Below are positions 44,497-56,586 of a stretch of 64,000 nt of DNA, piece after piece. The DNA is from Stromatinia cepivora. Taxonomy: Eukaryota; Ascomycota; Leotiomycetes; Helotiales; Sclerotiniaceae. Made by a program: the position numbers and the translations under genes. Location of the stretch: contig RCTD01000026.1 in the NCBI GenBank assembly GCA_014898415.1, forward strand, positions 620,001-684,000, read 5' to 3'. The first letter of the stretch is position 1; every line of letters starts with the position of its first letter. Under the pieces are notes generated by a model. The model was not told the origin of the DNA, searched no databases, and saw only the letters and a list, made by a program, of their open reading frames with translations.

Positions 44497-46297
44497 ATGC
44501 CCAATACTCTAGCATTCCTGGCGTTTGCTGCCTCGGCATTTGCAGCTTCAACACAAACACCATCTATTAACACAACCGTTGACCTAGGATACTCGAAATA
44601 TTTAGGAACGAATAATGGTAATGGCGTCACTGAGTGGCTTGGGATACGATATGCCGCTCCTCCTCTAGGTGATTTACGCTTTCGAGCTCCCCAAAGTCCC
44701 TTTGTAAATGAAACTTTACAAATAGCAGACAAGGTGTGTATTCTCTAACCACTTTATCTCCTCTTGACATTGATTCAAACATTTATAGCGCGGTGGAGTA
44801 TGTCACTCCTCGCCTTCAACATCACTTTCTTCCACTACAACCGAGGACTGCCTTTTTCTGGACGTATATGCACCCACCGACGCAAGCAAGCTCCATCCTG
44901 TCTTCGTCTACTTTCAAGGAGGCGGCTTCAATAACCTTGCTAGTCCAAGCTTAAACGGAACTAGCCTGATTGCAGCGGGTGATTACGACATTGTAGTTGT
45001 CACGTTCAATTATCGCGTTGGACCTTGGGGTTTCTTAACTAGTAAAGAAGTTGTAGAGAACGGAGATACGAATGTCGGATTGAAAGATCAACGATTCGTA
45101 CTCGAGTGGGTTCAGGAGAACATTCAACAAGTAAGTTCTCCCCAACGGCAGAGCATATCCTACACATCATGGCCTGTGATAATAGCATTTCAAAGTTCGG
45201 AGGCAATAAATCCCATGTGACCATCGGTGGGGCAAGTGCGGGTGGTGCCTCTGTAGATCTCCAACTTTCTGCATATGGAGGTCGCGATGAAGGACTATTT
45301 CATGCTAGCGCAGCTGAAAGTCAGTCTTTCGGTGCCCAGCTCACAGTCAGCGAATCACAGTACCAGTATGATGGCTTAGTTCAACGAACTGGCTGTGCTG
45401 GGCAAAATGATACTCTAGCTTGTTTGAGGGGATTGGATGTCAGTATCATCGCCGAGAACAATATCAACGTTCCAACTCCGGGTGGTGCAGGAGCGAGTCC
45501 GGTATTCATGTGGTCGAATGTTCTTGACGGGGAATTTACTCCGGATTATACCTACAAGTTGTTTGCGACGGGGCAATATGTTAAACTCCCTGCGATATAT
45601 GGGTATGTATTCTCCTATATTACTTGCTTGCCCATCCTGGAAAAACAACTAACAAGAAAACTTCCTTCATTCCAGTGATGACACGAACGAAGGCACAGTA
45701 TTCACGCCGCGGTCTATAAATTCCAGTACCGATATGTCTAACTTTCTGAAAAATAATTTCGTCAAGCTCACTGATGATCAACTAAGCAACATCCACAAAT
45801 ACTACCCCAAAGGACCTCAATATCCAAATTCCGGCAGTTACTGGAGTGCAGCAGCTCTCGCTTATGGCGAGATGCGGTACAATTGTCCCGGAATTTACTT
45901 ATCTGGCTCTCACGACGTCTTTGTCCCCTCCATTGGAAATTGGAATTATCATTGGGACGTTCTATCATCTAAAAATGCAGCCAGTGGACTTGGCGTGACG
46001 CATACTGCTGAATCAGGTTCTATTTGGGGGTCCAGTGAAGCACCAGATTCTGCGCTTATACCATCTATCCAAGCATACTGGACCAGCTTTATAAGAAGCA
46101 AAGATCCTAATACGCATAAACTGAAGAGTGCACCGAAATGGAAAGAATTGAAAATTAATAATTATCGGAGGATCCTTTTCCAAGCACAGAATGTTACCGG
46201 AACAGCAACTCCGCATGTGAAGATGGAAGCTATACCAGATGAACAGTTGGCAAGATGCAATTACCTGTCTAGTATTGGGGTGAGCATTGGACAATAA
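44497..46297 (+). CDS. secreted type-B carboxylesterase/lipase (about 535 aa)
   Basis: Exons 44497-44733, 44789-45130, 45196-45602 and 45676-46297 join in phase. The N-terminus MPNTLAFLAFAASAFAAS is a signal peptide; an ATG 21 bases upstream (44476) would put a charged, Cys-containing lead before it, so 44497 is preferred. Family landmarks: IRYAAPPLGDLRFRAP, EDCLFLDVYAP (about residues 98-108), oxyanion-hole GGGF, NYRVGPWGF, nucleophile elbow GGASAGG with Ser near residue 207, DDTNEGTVF with the probable acid Glu near 334, and GVTHTAE with the probable catalytic His near 438. All three triad members are present, so it should be active. Extracellular ester hydrolysis is predicted; the substrate cannot be inferred. 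Several N-glycosylation sequons occur. Confidence 0.92.
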
Positions 46298-46936
46298 TGG
46301 GTTGGCTTGCTTGGATCAATATTTCTTGCGTTGCCCCGTTTTACTTCTCTCTACAATTTTTGAGGGCAAATGGACTCGGAACTAGGTGTTAGGGAAGTGG
46401 ATTTGCATGGTTTTAGATACGCTGTGTTTCTAGACGTCTTCGGATAGCTGGAATCACCCTTCTCGTATTACTTAATAGCTTATAATAATCTACGATGGTA
46501 TTCAATGATTTGGCACACAGCCGCTCACTATCACATGTCGGATGAATGCAATTGATCCGAGTCAATTTCGAACAAAGAGCCGCTAAATACCTCAGGAACG
46601 CATCGACGTCGAACGCACAAGATCCCCTTTGTCTACAGTCACACTCCGCAGATCTATTTCCGCCCATCCTTATTTCCAGATTCTCTTTGTTACAACTTCC
46701 AATTCCGTTGACATGGAATGTTCTTTTCGTTCTGATACTCGAGGCAAGTTGCCTTGCTTTTTTTTTTCTTTCCGTCTTTTTGAGAGGGGTTGAACTCAGC
46801 TTTCCTAATTATTCTTTATGACACTGATTATTTATTCTTGGATTTCACATCTCTACACTCATTTTTCGCCACAACACAATTTTATCAAGAAAGTCTCCAG
46901 TCTGTGTTGTTTTAAATTAAAACTCTACTCGTACAC
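46298..46936. other. intergenic, nothing recognised
   Basis: Between the carboxylesterase and the acidic-protein gene, both on the plus strand. A T run lies at about 46759-46768. No feature recognised. Confidence 0.6.
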
Positions 46937-48100
46937 ATGCATCTCAAATCACAAACACAATCTCAACAGCCTCACTTACATAACTCACCCACTCAAACCT
47001 CCAGATCGCACCACAAACAAAAACATACAATGTCAACCCACACCAACCCAAACCCCAGGTCAAGTCCACCCAAACGCAAAATGGCTCAAAACTCATCCGA
47101 CCGCCTCTCCAAGATACCAAAGCTTAAAGTACCAACAAGTACTCCAACCGATCCTTCTCAACGGAGCCATTCTCGTTCTAGAAATCTACCGCAGCCTATC
47201 TCCACCAAAGAAAGCAAATATCACCATCGCCATCCACACCAAGGATTCATTCACCCACCTCACGACTCCACTTTGTTTTCCCCAACAAACATGAGTTCTA
47301 GTCCTTCAAACCTAACCCAAAGTGAAGCTCCGGGTGTGATTCCACCTTTCACATCACCCACAGTCCCGCTACCACACAGCCAACCATTTTCAGATCAAGA
47401 TACACCGAGTGGGACGGAAGATGCGGCGGGACTAGGTGCACCGCCAAATCTGGCAAGTGATTTGGAAGTAGCGTTGATGGAAGAAGTGGAGAAGAATCCG
47501 GGATTAGCGGATGGGCTTAGGATTGAGGATTTAGCTGAGAGGGGCGAGGGAGGAAGTAATTTGACACCAGGAGAACTGGGTGTTGACATTGATGTGGATA
47601 TTGATCAAAATGATAAGGACGAGATTACATGGGAGAGTGATGAGGAGGATGAAGAAGAACATTCGATTGAAGAAAAAGACGAAGAATATATTGAATCATC
47701 AAATTCCTCTGCATCCGACTCGCAAAATTCCTCGGATTCGGGATATGATGATACGACCGTGCCTCAAAATCCTGACACGAATATGGATACGGGTCCGGAG
47801 TTTGATGAGGGATATATAGAGGGAGGAGAGAGTTATAATGGTGTTGGGGCTGCGGACGAAATTGACTGGAATGATATGTCGAATGATATTGATGTGGATC
47901 CGTATGCAGGGAGATCGGCAAAGGTACCGGGGGAAGGTGATGTACAAATGGGTTTTGGGGCTATGTATGGGGAGTGGGATAATGGGAATGCGGAGTGGGA
48001 TGGGGTGGAGGCTTTGGAGGCTGAGGAGGATGAGGCTGTGGATGCGTATGAGGGGATTGATGGGGCCGGGAAACATAATGAGGATGATGTTTGGTGGTGA
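46937..48100 (+). CDS. acidic, intrinsically disordered hypothetical protein (up to 387 aa)
   Basis: Open frame from MHLKSQTQSQQPHLHNSPTQ. A later start, MSTHTNPNPR at 47030, is equally possible. The first about 120 residues are basic and Ser/Pro/His-rich, with a nuclear-localisation-like PPKRK. The second half is strongly acidic: DIDVDIDQNDKDEITWESDE, DEEDEEEHSIEEKDEEYIES, and repeats of E-W-D-x-G near the end, finishing HNEDDVWW. One possibly ordered segment is LASDLEVALMEEVEKNPGLADGLRIEDLAE. No catalytic domain. The basic-then-acidic layout recalls nuclear chaperone or transcription-associated proteins, but I cannot assign a family. Confidence 0.6.
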   Translation: MHLKSQTQSQQPHLHNSPTQTSRSHHKQKHTMSTHTNPNPRSSPPKRKMAQNSSDRLSKIPKLKVPTSTPTDPSQRSHSRSRNLPQPISTKESKYHHRHPHQGFIHPPHDSTLFSPTNMSSSPSNLTQSEAPGVIPPFTSPTVPLPHSQPFSDQDTPSGTEDAAGLGAPPNLASDLEVALMEEVEKNPGLADGLRIEDLAERGEGGSNLTPGELGVDIDVDIDQNDKDEITWESDEEDEEEHSIEEKDEEYIESSNSSASDSQNSSDSGYDDTTVPQNPDTNMDTGPEFDEGYIEGGESYNGVGAADEIDWNDMSNDIDVDPYAGRSAKVPGEGDVQMGFGAMYGEWDNGNAEWDGVEALEAEEDEAVDAYEGIDGAGKHNEDDVWW

Positions 48101-48657
48101 GGTGAAGATTGATTGGGATTTTGGATTTATAATAAGTGCATTGGTTGGCGTAATATGAGGCTCCGGAAAGCTATTTTAATTGGTGGTGGAAAATGTGAGT
48201 TGGAGCCCGATATGGAGTGAGTGTACAAAGAATGTCATGTGAGGGGTTGAGCCCTCAGCTTGTGATAAGGGGAGTTGGAGGGGAAAAGTATCGTTCGGTA
48301 ATATCGTATATGTATATGAATAGTCATTGCGATGATCTGTCACACCCACTATGTAATCAATTCAACACTTGACTACGAAAGTTGTATGAACTCAGTGTCT
48401 AGTACAACACTCGTTGCCTGACCAAGCTGGCTGTTCAAATACGGTTAAGCCACCAGACACGATCCACGATAGACAGTATGAACAATACTCGATAAGATGA
48501 ATCTATTGTATGTCAAACTTAATCAGATATGCAACATTAATCCCGCCCAAACAATCCCCAGGAATCAAAATGGTATAAAACACAAAGATACACCCAGTCA
48601 ATCTCATTTCATTAATCATCATCTTCCAAGCCCGACATAACCCACCTCTAAACAGCT
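48101..48657. other. convergent 3' intergenic region
   Basis: Between the acidic-protein gene (plus) and the glycosyltransferase (minus). No feature recognised. Confidence 0.6.
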
Positions 48658-50001
48658 CTAAACCATCCCCCCATTCCCCAAATGTTTTCCCAATTTGGGT
48701 TTAAAAAATTCATCCCTATTCCTTTCCCCATCAAACACTCCGCCATCATACCAACCCAACATCTCCCTCCATCCCTCCATCCACTCTTCCAATAGCCATC
48801 CTTCCGAAGCCCACAATTTCTCATGCACCACCTTCAACTTCCCCCTATCTTCTTCACGCGGGAAAAATCCTCCCCATTTTCTCTCCAAGGGTGTTACCGG
48901 AAAAGCACCATCTTGTTTGAATTGCCAAGCCAAAAAAGCTTGATCTGCCATATTCGTGTTATACATATTATATTTCTGATAATTTTGTAAAAATCTCTTA
49001 TAGATCGATTGACTCGGTGTAAAGACCATTGCTCCCACATTAATTTCCACCGGAATCCCTGGAACTTGAGGAACGCCAGAGAAAATGAATTCCTCGCCAT
49101 TACAACTCGCTGAGCCGTCTGGGAAATAATCACTTGTTTCTTGTTTCAAGGCATTACAAGCCTTCGGAGGAACCAAGTCAAACATCTCATCAATATTTTC
49201 CAACGGAAATGCATCCGCATCCAAAAATAATATCCGGTCGAAATCCGTCTGAGCCCACATATGTAATTTCGAAAAGGTATCTCTCCATCGCGAAAAAATC
49301 GGTTTGTCTTCTCCGTCCGCTAAATCTTTTGTATTAGGGTTCCAATCCAAGGGGCCTAATTCCCGCACAATGGCTCCTGCGCCAGCAAGCAATTGTCGTT
49401 GGTCTTGAGTTACGTGGGAAGCGACGAAGGCGATGAAAGGGTAAGAGTGCGTTTTTGAAGAGGGCCGCCAGAGAACGCGGTAGATGAGAGATTGCACGGC
49501 CATGAAGTACGGGTCGCGAATTGAGGGGTTGTGGGTATTCATGAACGTTGCATAGGCGAATCTTGAACCTATTGGAGCGGCGGGGTCATAGTTGTGAGGC
49601 CATTTCGTCGCGAGGGTTTTGAGATCAAGGGTTCCGAGGGGGAGGGGGAGATCATCTTGGAAGGGATATCTTATATTATCGAATGCAGAGCTACTTTCCG
49701 GTATAGACGGATCGGGACCGGGAATAGGGGGGGGTGTTTGTGGTGGAAAATTGAGGTTGAGGGGAGACTCTGCTATCGGTGCTTCAGCTGGTGGAATAAT
49801 TGGATTTGAAGTCGATTTGAAGCCATCGCCCATCGTATGTAAGAGTCCATCATCTCCATTCTTCCCCTCCCAATTAGGTCTCGCGGTATCATATGCTTCT
49901 TTTATCGTCGAATGCGATAACCAAAGTATACCAACTACAATAATGAAAAAACAAGCAAAGCTTGAACGACTGCGTCGCATGACAGGCAGATAGATACTCA
50001 T
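48658..50001 (-). CDS. GT8-family type II membrane glycosyltransferase (GNT1-like, 447 aa)
   Basis: Single exon. The N-terminus has a short basic cytoplasmic lead (MRRSRSS) and a signal anchor CFFIIVVGILWLSH (residues about 17-30), then a Pro/Ser-rich stem (about 40-120). The catalytic domain begins near residue 147 (SRFAYATFMNTHNPSIRDPYFM). The metal-binding DxD is Asp-Ala-Asp at about 261-263 in FDRILFLDADAFPLENIDEMF. PVEINVGAMVFTPSQSIYKRF, MADQAFLAWQF and KVVHEKLWASEGW complete the GT8 pattern. The layout resembles yeast Gnt1 and other fungal Golgi GT8 enzymes that add a sugar to cell-wall or mannan glycans; donor and acceptor remain uncertain. Confidence 0.85.
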   Translation of the reverse strand: MSIYLPVMRRSRSSFACFFIIVVGILWLSHSTIKEAYDTARPNWEGKNGDDGLLHTMGDGFKSTSNPIIPPAEAPIAESPLNLNFPPQTPPPIPGPDPSIPESSSAFDNIRYPFQDDLPLPLGTLDLKTLATKWPHNYDPAAPIGSRFAYATFMNTHNPSIRDPYFMAVQSLIYRVLWRPSSKTHSYPFIAFVASHVTQDQRQLLAGAGAIVRELGPLDWNPNTKDLADGEDKPIFSRWRDTFSKLHMWAQTDFDRILFLDADAFPLENIDEMFDLVPPKACNALKQETSDYFPDGSASCNGEEFIFSGVPQVPGIPVEINVGAMVFTPSQSIYKRFLQNYQKYNMYNTNMADQAFLAWQFKQDGAFPVTPLERKWGGFFPREEDRGKLKVVHEKLWASEGWLLEEWMEGWREMLGWYDGGVFDGERNRDEFFKPKLGKHLGNGGMV

Positions 50002-51807
50002 GAATCGTATATATTTTTATCGGATCATGAACAATTGGGAAAGAAATCAAATGAAGCTTTAAATCTGACAATTTCCATATCAATACATGTATTGAAAGAG
50101 AAAATAAGGAATTATTCGCGGTTCGATCAGAGATTCAATTAATTTCTTTACTTTATCCGTCCCGTATATTTACATCCCACCATATGCAGGATGGTGTCAC
50201 TAAACAACATCGACCGAGGTATTAGGCATTGTTTAGGGCTTAGATTGCTTATCCGCCCCTGAAGTAAGATGCCTATTGGTTCACCGCATTAATGGAGTTT
50301 GTCTTGTGTGCTCGGGGTTCGATATCATGATCTATAATCCTACGCAATTCATATCAATTTATAGTATCAGTGTTATCTAGGGGCTTGCCCGGGGATATAC
50401 ACAAATCTAATCATGAAGCCTGGGAGAGAAAAGGCGCAGAGATGTAAAGCAGCGAGATGACCCCTCGACTCGCGGAAGATCGACATGTTTGGTGATTTTC
50501 ACATGAAAATTGAATGGAAAAAGCTGGGGTAAGTTTGCGGGTCGAATATTATGTGGATAAGGTTCAGGGGTTCCCCGCGGGTGCAGATGCAAAACCACAT
50601 TGACTTAATTCAGATTACGAAAATATGATTCGTGATTTTGGCTTTGGAGTCGATTGAGATATTGAATGAGATCATGAAATGAAGTTGTATGTCAGTCAGG
50701 GTGGTTGGATTTTGTTAGCTACGCGGTATGGTCTCAGGGGTTTGAGATCAGAAAAGACGCGTATTGTGGTTACACAGCAGGCAAACGAAACTACCCATCT
50801 CGATTTATTGTGCTTGTCTAAATTATGATATTAGATCATCTCACTTTAAGATCCTCAATAATCTAGATTTACTCGTTTCTTGCATCGATAGCCATTTCAC
50901 TCTACAAGCAGGAGCTTCATACCCTAAGCACATATTCACCATGCTGAGAAGAACCAATATCATCAGTGATTGTTACATATCTCCAAGCTCTCGATCTGGG
51001 CTCCGCTGCATCGAAATTAGAGGTGTTGGTACGCTCTAGGTAAGTTTTCTATCTTTTTTTGTGCTCTATCTAGTAAAGTCCTTGACGTTTGTTTTGTAGC
51101 GAATCAACCACATCATTAGGTAGGACATCTAGCAACCAATCCTTCCAATTCTTGCGACTCCCGCTAGAAATTTGCTTTATCCGTCGGTCTGACTTTGATA
51201 ATAAGAGGCTGGTGATAAATGATTGGATGACCGAAGATATCCCACCGGGAACTAAGACCACGGGTAATTGAACAGTCCACCCCTTCCAAACACATCGAAT
51301 ATCCCAATATCAAAGTTCCAAACATTGACAAAGCTCTTCAGAAAAAGAAAGATCGTGCCGTAAGTCTTGAATACTTAACCAGGTATATATCCACTAAAAT
51401 GACAGATGAGATGAAACCTAGGCCGGACATTTAAGATCACGACGACATTATGAAATTCGCTATCAACTCATTACTGTGCCTATCACACATCCTGAAAATT
51501 AAACACCGCAAAACACCACTAAATCATGATTTCACTTCCATGAAATCAGTCACTCGATGAAGTGACCTCTCAGCTCATCTAAATGTGACCCTTGATGCTC
51601 GTGAACTCCGCCATGTGTTACGGTCTCGTCACGCATTCACCATCTACAAATTTTTCTGATTGGCTCTTCGTTCATATCGTTCCGCTCTCGTTTCTTCAGT
51701 GACATTCGACGGCTCACTTATTGGCAATTTCACGTGAAATCTCTTCAGCAAACGAATGGTTTCCTATCACCAAGTTAGTGTTATACTTGGTAATAATGAC
51801 AAAAAAG
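50002..51807. other. intergenic (1.8 kb) with a doubtful spliced fragment
   Basis: Around 51039-51260 a GTAAGT..TTGTAG intron-like stretch precedes a segment reading SFQFLRLPLEICF, which faintly recalls the start of a 2EXR or F-box domain. No complete reading frame is reachable on either side, so I do not call a gene. The rest is non-coding. Confidence 0.45.
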
Positions 51808-52755
51808 TCAACTTGCATCGCACTCGGTAAGATCTACCAACCAATCATTTTTTGGAACACTGGGTATCATGGATGTAGATATTAGTTCAGGTTGTCGAAG
51901 TCCTTTGGTAATATCATTTTCAGTCCTTTCATCCAGTATCTTTCCCCTTGCCCATTCAGCTTTTTGGTGATTAAAGTCTGATTGATCATATTCAACTAAG
52001 CCTTCGATATGTATGATTCCAGGGCCATGCGACCATTGATCGCCATTGAACGACCTGTTAGAGGTATCAAGTAGTATTTGTTTCAAGTTGGTAAGTTTTT
52101 GAAGAGACTTCTCAATTTCCAAATAATACACATTTATGGCATCTCCAGACAAGGCAACCCTTTCCACTATGCCTTTGTTCATAGAGGTCTGACTGACAGA
52201 GGGACGCCACTCCCAACCATTGAACAACTTGAAGTTATGTCTATCAAGATAAATAATATCTCCACCCGGAAAGTCGGCGTACACTAGTCTGGAAGGCGGT
52301 CCAGGAATGATTCGATATCGTTTCAGAGCCACAGCTCTAGAAGCCCGACAAGTCCTTAAAGCACTCGGGTTGGGAGGGTTATAATACTTGGCAAACTCAA
52401 AAGATGGAGGAAAAGATTGTCCGTTAATGTCGTATCTGTTTCGAGCATCTATCGGGGGATACAAAATTCGAGGTCCAGGTAATGAAAATTCCCATATAAG
52501 ATCCTGAATTTCAGCAGGCAGGTCCGAAAAGCGCTTCAATGGAACGATGCTTTCAAGATTCTTTGACTTGATGGATCGTATGTGGCGTAGATATATTTGC
52601 CAATTTGCTTGGATTAAACCTACGTAAAGTCTTTCTCGTTCTCGCATTGGGCGGCGGAAGATTGGCTTTAGCCTTTTGCTTCTAAGGTTATGAATCAAAG
52701 ACCATAGTTCCTCATGCCTTGTATGTACACCGTTAATACATATTGGTAAGTCCAT
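51808..52755 (-). CDS. 2EXR-domain protein (about 315 aa)
   Basis: Open minus-strand frame. I prefer the start MDLPICINGVHTRHEELW at 52755 over the in-frame ATG at 52809 because the upstream 18 residues look like leader. The 2EXR domain is seen as VPLKRFSDLPAEIQDLIWEF, then SLPGPRILYPP and SALRTCRASRAVALKRYR, then RLVYADFPGGDIIYLDRHNF. This F-box-like family is large in Leotiomycetes and other filamentous fungi; its biochemical role is unknown. The C-terminal part (SLQKLTNLKQILLDTSNRSF and onward) is typical of the family. No signal peptide or membrane span. Confidence 0.82.
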   Translation of the reverse strand: MDLPICINGVHTRHEELWSLIHNLRSKRLKPIFRRPMRERERLYVGLIQANWQIYLRHIRSIKSKNLESIVPLKRFSDLPAEIQDLIWEFSLPGPRILYPPIDARNRYDINGQSFPPSFEFAKYYNPPNPSALRTCRASRAVALKRYRIIPGPPSRLVYADFPGGDIIYLDRHNFKLFNGWEWRPSVSQTSMNKGIVERVALSGDAINVYYLEIEKSLQKLTNLKQILLDTSNRSFNGDQWSHGPGIIHIEGLVEYDQSDFNHQKAEWARGKILDERTENDITKGLRQPELISTSMIPSVPKNDWLVDLTECDAS

Positions 52756-53473
52756 ATTGTTGATACTATATATGATGATATTCCCATTACGCGAACGAGA
52801 CTTCAACAAACGCGTTGTGATATCCGAGAGTTGAGAGTTGAGCGGCGCAGAACTTCAGAATAGGACTAGTTCACATAACGTAATCACGTGAAAACGACTT
52901 ATTCCTTGGATCATCCAACTATTGGCCGCATCAATCATCATCATTAAATTTGCTTGGTCAATACCATTTGGTAGATTTTTTGAATCATCGGGTTCTGCGA
53001 GCAGTACCTATCTGTCAGGGAAGTCAATTCAATGGCAAGTCGGATAACCTAGATTTGATCAATATGCCCCTGAACCCTAAATCTATTTTATATAATAGAC
53101 CAGCTGGGCTGAAATGGCAGAGTTAAGCTACCCACGCTTGCCGGAATACTATCAGATTATTCTGTCTATGATATTTCATGGCATATTACACCATACTTTG
53201 CTGTTGGCGCCCAGTCAATAAGAGCATGTCACATGAATATCTCGTGACTTTGAGCAAACATCACAATTTGTGAAAGCCATGAAAAAGAAGATGTGCACAA
53301 ACGAGGGAAAACACCTACATTATGCGCTCAGATACAAGTATTTGGGAGTTGTAGTCGAAGTCGAATATGATCATAGCGTAGCACCTCGAGGTTTCAGGGA
53401 TGCGTCTGAGCGAAAAGACTACATATCATGAGAACCTTCGTCCCAACATCATCCGTTCTGTTTCTTTTCCTTT
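52756..53473. other. divergent intergenic region
   Basis: Shared promoter space between the 2EXR gene (minus) and the paraoxonase-like gene (plus). No repeat or RNA recognised. Confidence 0.6.
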
Positions 53474-54871
53474 ATGTTTTTAAATTTAAGGTTCATGGCA
53501 AGAATAGGTTTCCGGTTAGCGCTGGTCGGTGTAGTCGTTGGTACGATTTTTTATCAATATATTTACAAATCATTGTTTCTTGACAATTTGGGGTATAATC
53601 GCGTTCTAGAACATTTCCTCAAATTCGATGTAGAATGCGAGAAAATTGATGATGTAGGTCTAGCTGGTTGTTCGGATATGTGGTTGCATCAGGAGAGTGG
53701 AATGCTTTATATGGCATGTTCAGATACCAGGGGTCGGGCTGAGTGGTTTCCAAGGTATGCCTCCGTCTTCATCCATCTGCTCTGCTTCTCATGAACTAAC
53801 TTTATCAGCCTCAATCACTTGAACGCATCAGGCCGCAGTCTGTCCGATCGAATTGCGGTTCTAGATACTCGTGGACCCGGTACTATTAAAAGTCGATTGA
53901 CATGGCTCCAGACGCAAAATTTTGAAGGGATAACCAATGATGGAACTCTCAATCTTCATGGATTTGATATCCGAGTAGATGCAAAAGACAAGAAGCAATT
54001 ACACATCATTCTAGTCAACGATCGTCCCTTCGGAGATACGGGAAAAGCACGCCCTTTCAACCAGTCCCAGACAGAATCGAATAGTACGATTGAGTACTTT
54101 ACAACTACATTGGGCAGTAAAACCATGACTCATAAGCAAACTTTCGCCAATACCAGCATTGAAACACCTAGGCACGTTGCCTGGGTCGATGAGCATTTGT
54201 TCATGTTCACCAATTCTCATAATTCAAGAAGTAGCTCAGTAAGCTGTTGCAGTTGTGAACAATACCAGTGAATACATGCTAACATTCGTACTCAGAAAGG
54301 ATATTCAGACCTCGTTCTAGGAGGCGGAAGCATTGGCTATTGTACGCCTCCTTCCACAGAGTGCGGAATCACAAAGTCCTCCGTGAATCTCAAAGTACCC
54401 AACGGAATAGCTCTCGGCCACGACAATTTACTCTATGTTCCATCATCCATATCGGGCCAAATCCAAGTGTTTTCCCTGGAAGCAGAGCAGCGTCTCCGAA
54501 AAGTCGATACCATCCATGTCCCATATCCAATCAACGATATAAATGCTGATAAGAATGGAGATATCTACGCAGCCACCGTACCTGTTCTGCATAAAGCAAT
54601 CAAAAATTCCCAAAAGATTGATGCGAATATCCCGAGCGCAGTGTTTAGGATCATAAAATTAGGCGCGATGGGAGAAGGGGAAGGATGGGGTTGGAATGTG
54701 GTTAAAATGATGGAGGATGATGGAAACACTTTGCCTGCGACTACGGTTGCGGTGCATGATAGTCAGACTGGTAAAATGTTCCTAGGTGGGGTTTTAGATC
54801 GGTTCATTTCGATCTGCGAGAAAATAGACGGGAGGAGTTTTAGTGCACAGTTGGAATTGTTGAACTTTTGA
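53474..54871 (+). CDS. paraoxonase/arylesterase-like six-bladed beta-propeller (428 aa)
   Basis: Exons 53474-53754, 53809-54238 and 54296-54871 join in phase. The N-terminus (MARIGFRLALVGVVVGTIFY from 53495) is a signal anchor, as in animal PON enzymes. Family-like landmarks: GCSDMWLHQESGMLYMACSD, LNLHGFDIRVD (like the PON His-Gly-Ile region), TPRHVAWVDEHLFMFTNSH, VPNGIALGHDNLLYV and PYPINDINADKNGDIYAA. These match the repeating blade pattern and the Asn/Asp residues that bind the structural and catalytic Ca ions in PON1-type proteins. Lactonase or arylesterase activity is predicted from family only. An upstream ATG at 53474 and the ATG at 53495 are both possible starts. Confidence 0.8.
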
Positions 54872-55682
54872 TAGGTTGCTTGTTAATAATGCCATTGCCA
54901 TGATTCATCAGTCGAATGGGTAGTTCGAATATTGTTCATATGCTTTCTTATAGGAGTGGATCTAGCTGCTGCGATATTAGAGGAACGTTGAGTCACGTTA
55001 ATATGTAGATTTTGCACATCCGAGTGGTATTCACGCGGCGTTCGACCCCTTATATTTATGCCTCGACACAAATTGCCGAAAACTGTCGATCTCTTTTTCT
55101 GTTTGGCGATGAGTAGTTTTCCAGTTCTCTGAGTAGCTTTTGACTCTTGCAAATTCCATACATGGCACACCAAATGTTGGGCCTTTACTTTCACCAGCAT
55201 GAGGAGATGGCATCCAAATCCAGATTGAAACAAATGCTTACACTTCACCTGGAATAGAGACAATGAGAATATGTTAGCCCATAGCTGACGAAATCCCCCT
55301 CTGTAGTCTATTCCAATCCGTAGCCACTTCTTTCCCTCGCTATCTCCTCAAGCTGTAGCACATAGCTCCCTAGCGCCCTAGCGCGGAAGTAGAAATAGAT
55401 ACGTCCCATAGGAATATACGCTACAATCAAGACCACATCATTCCTAGCAGCAATTGAACACTACAGTTGCCAAGTGTGGAACTCACTGCAACCGAAGTGT
55501 TGACCCCCAACTGCTGGGACAATGGTAATGTAGCCCGAGAGATAAATTATGCCAATATCTGAGGCTGAATGAGGGTAAAGGGGGAACTGAGAGAATTAGA
55601 AAGCCTTACATTTAGTAAGATCAATCTCCTCAATAATAAATACTATGTTTCACACTAGCAAATCATTCTCATACTCAGGGTA
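54872..55682. other. intergenic, nothing recognised
   Basis: A minus-strand 126-codon ORF (54883-55263) lacks coding character. A CCCTAGCGCCCTAGCGC short repeat occurs near 55368-55384. Confidence 0.55.
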
Positions 55683-55896
55683 CTCAAGAACTAGCGGACT
55701 GGATATAAGCTTTCAATGTTTTAAATATTTAAATATTTGGACACAATTCAATGATTCAAAATCTTGATTGGATTCAATAAATAAAAACTTATAAATAGTT
55801 GAACATAATAAATACTTTATATAAACTAGATGTTTTAAGTAGATTCGAGAGTCCAGGGGCTTCTCGTTGTTGGACTACAGTCCGGACTTCTGGATA
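55683..55896 (-). repeat. palindrome-bearing dispersed repeat, copy 1 (inverted)
   Basis: On the minus strand it reads GTCCGGACTGTAGTCCAACA then ACGAGAAG at one end, and ATCCAGTCCGCTAGTTCTTG at the other. The ends match copies 2 and 3. The interior is AT-rich and non-coding, about 210 bp. Confidence 0.6.
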
Positions 55897-56586
55897 CCAT
55901 GCTCATACTTTAATGAAACTCCGAAAGTCATCGTTGATGGAAAACTCTCCCCTGGCCTTCAAAATGCTTAAATCTTTCGCAGAGCCCGATATGTCATACA
56001 AAACTATTCGTATACAGGTGACGAGACAATTCATGACACGATTCAGCCACTATGCGAGGTCTTTGATCAGAAGAGACCTATATTTGTGCCTCGAGGAAAA
56101 ACTGTAGTCTTAGGTATACGGATTATGATGAACCACGATAAAGATACTTAGGGTGACGGCATGGAGGAAATCAGACCAGATCGCTGAATTGGTCGTGAAC
56201 CACTTAGGAAAGTCATTCCATTCTTTGGTGGTCTGTAGATAAGTCCTGCACGATAGCGGTCATCAATTCGTGCTATGTACCTTCTAGTAAGACTTAGACA
56301 GAGCTTTGAACATATTGAGAACTCTGGCCCGGGTTTTGTTTATATAAGGCAGTGGACCATAGGCTTTCAAAGTAGGAATGATCTAAAGGTTGGTTTCAAG
56401 ACCCAGTAGCTCGCGAATGTAGAGTCATTAGAGATATTGTTTGAAGCCAAGAAAAGAAAAAAATTTGATTGGAAAAAGCATGAGAATAACTAAAATGATT
56501 TTCAAATTCATCACATTGATTTGTGCATGTCTCTGTATTGAGCCTCTGATGCAGACATCAAACTTTGGGGTGATGGATCAGGGAAT
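55897..56586. other. spacer between repeat copies 1 and 2
   Basis: No gene supported; short ORFs only. Confidence 0.55.

Noticed and set aside
47625..48158. ORFs of about 98-125 codons opposite or out of frame with the acidic protein
   Set aside because: They are shadows of the biased GAT/GAG-rich coding sequence (Ile/His/Arg- or Met/Arg-rich translations).
54883..55263. 126-codon minus-strand ORF
   Set aside because: No recognisable domain or splice context, and no start-context support; non-coding between two genes.
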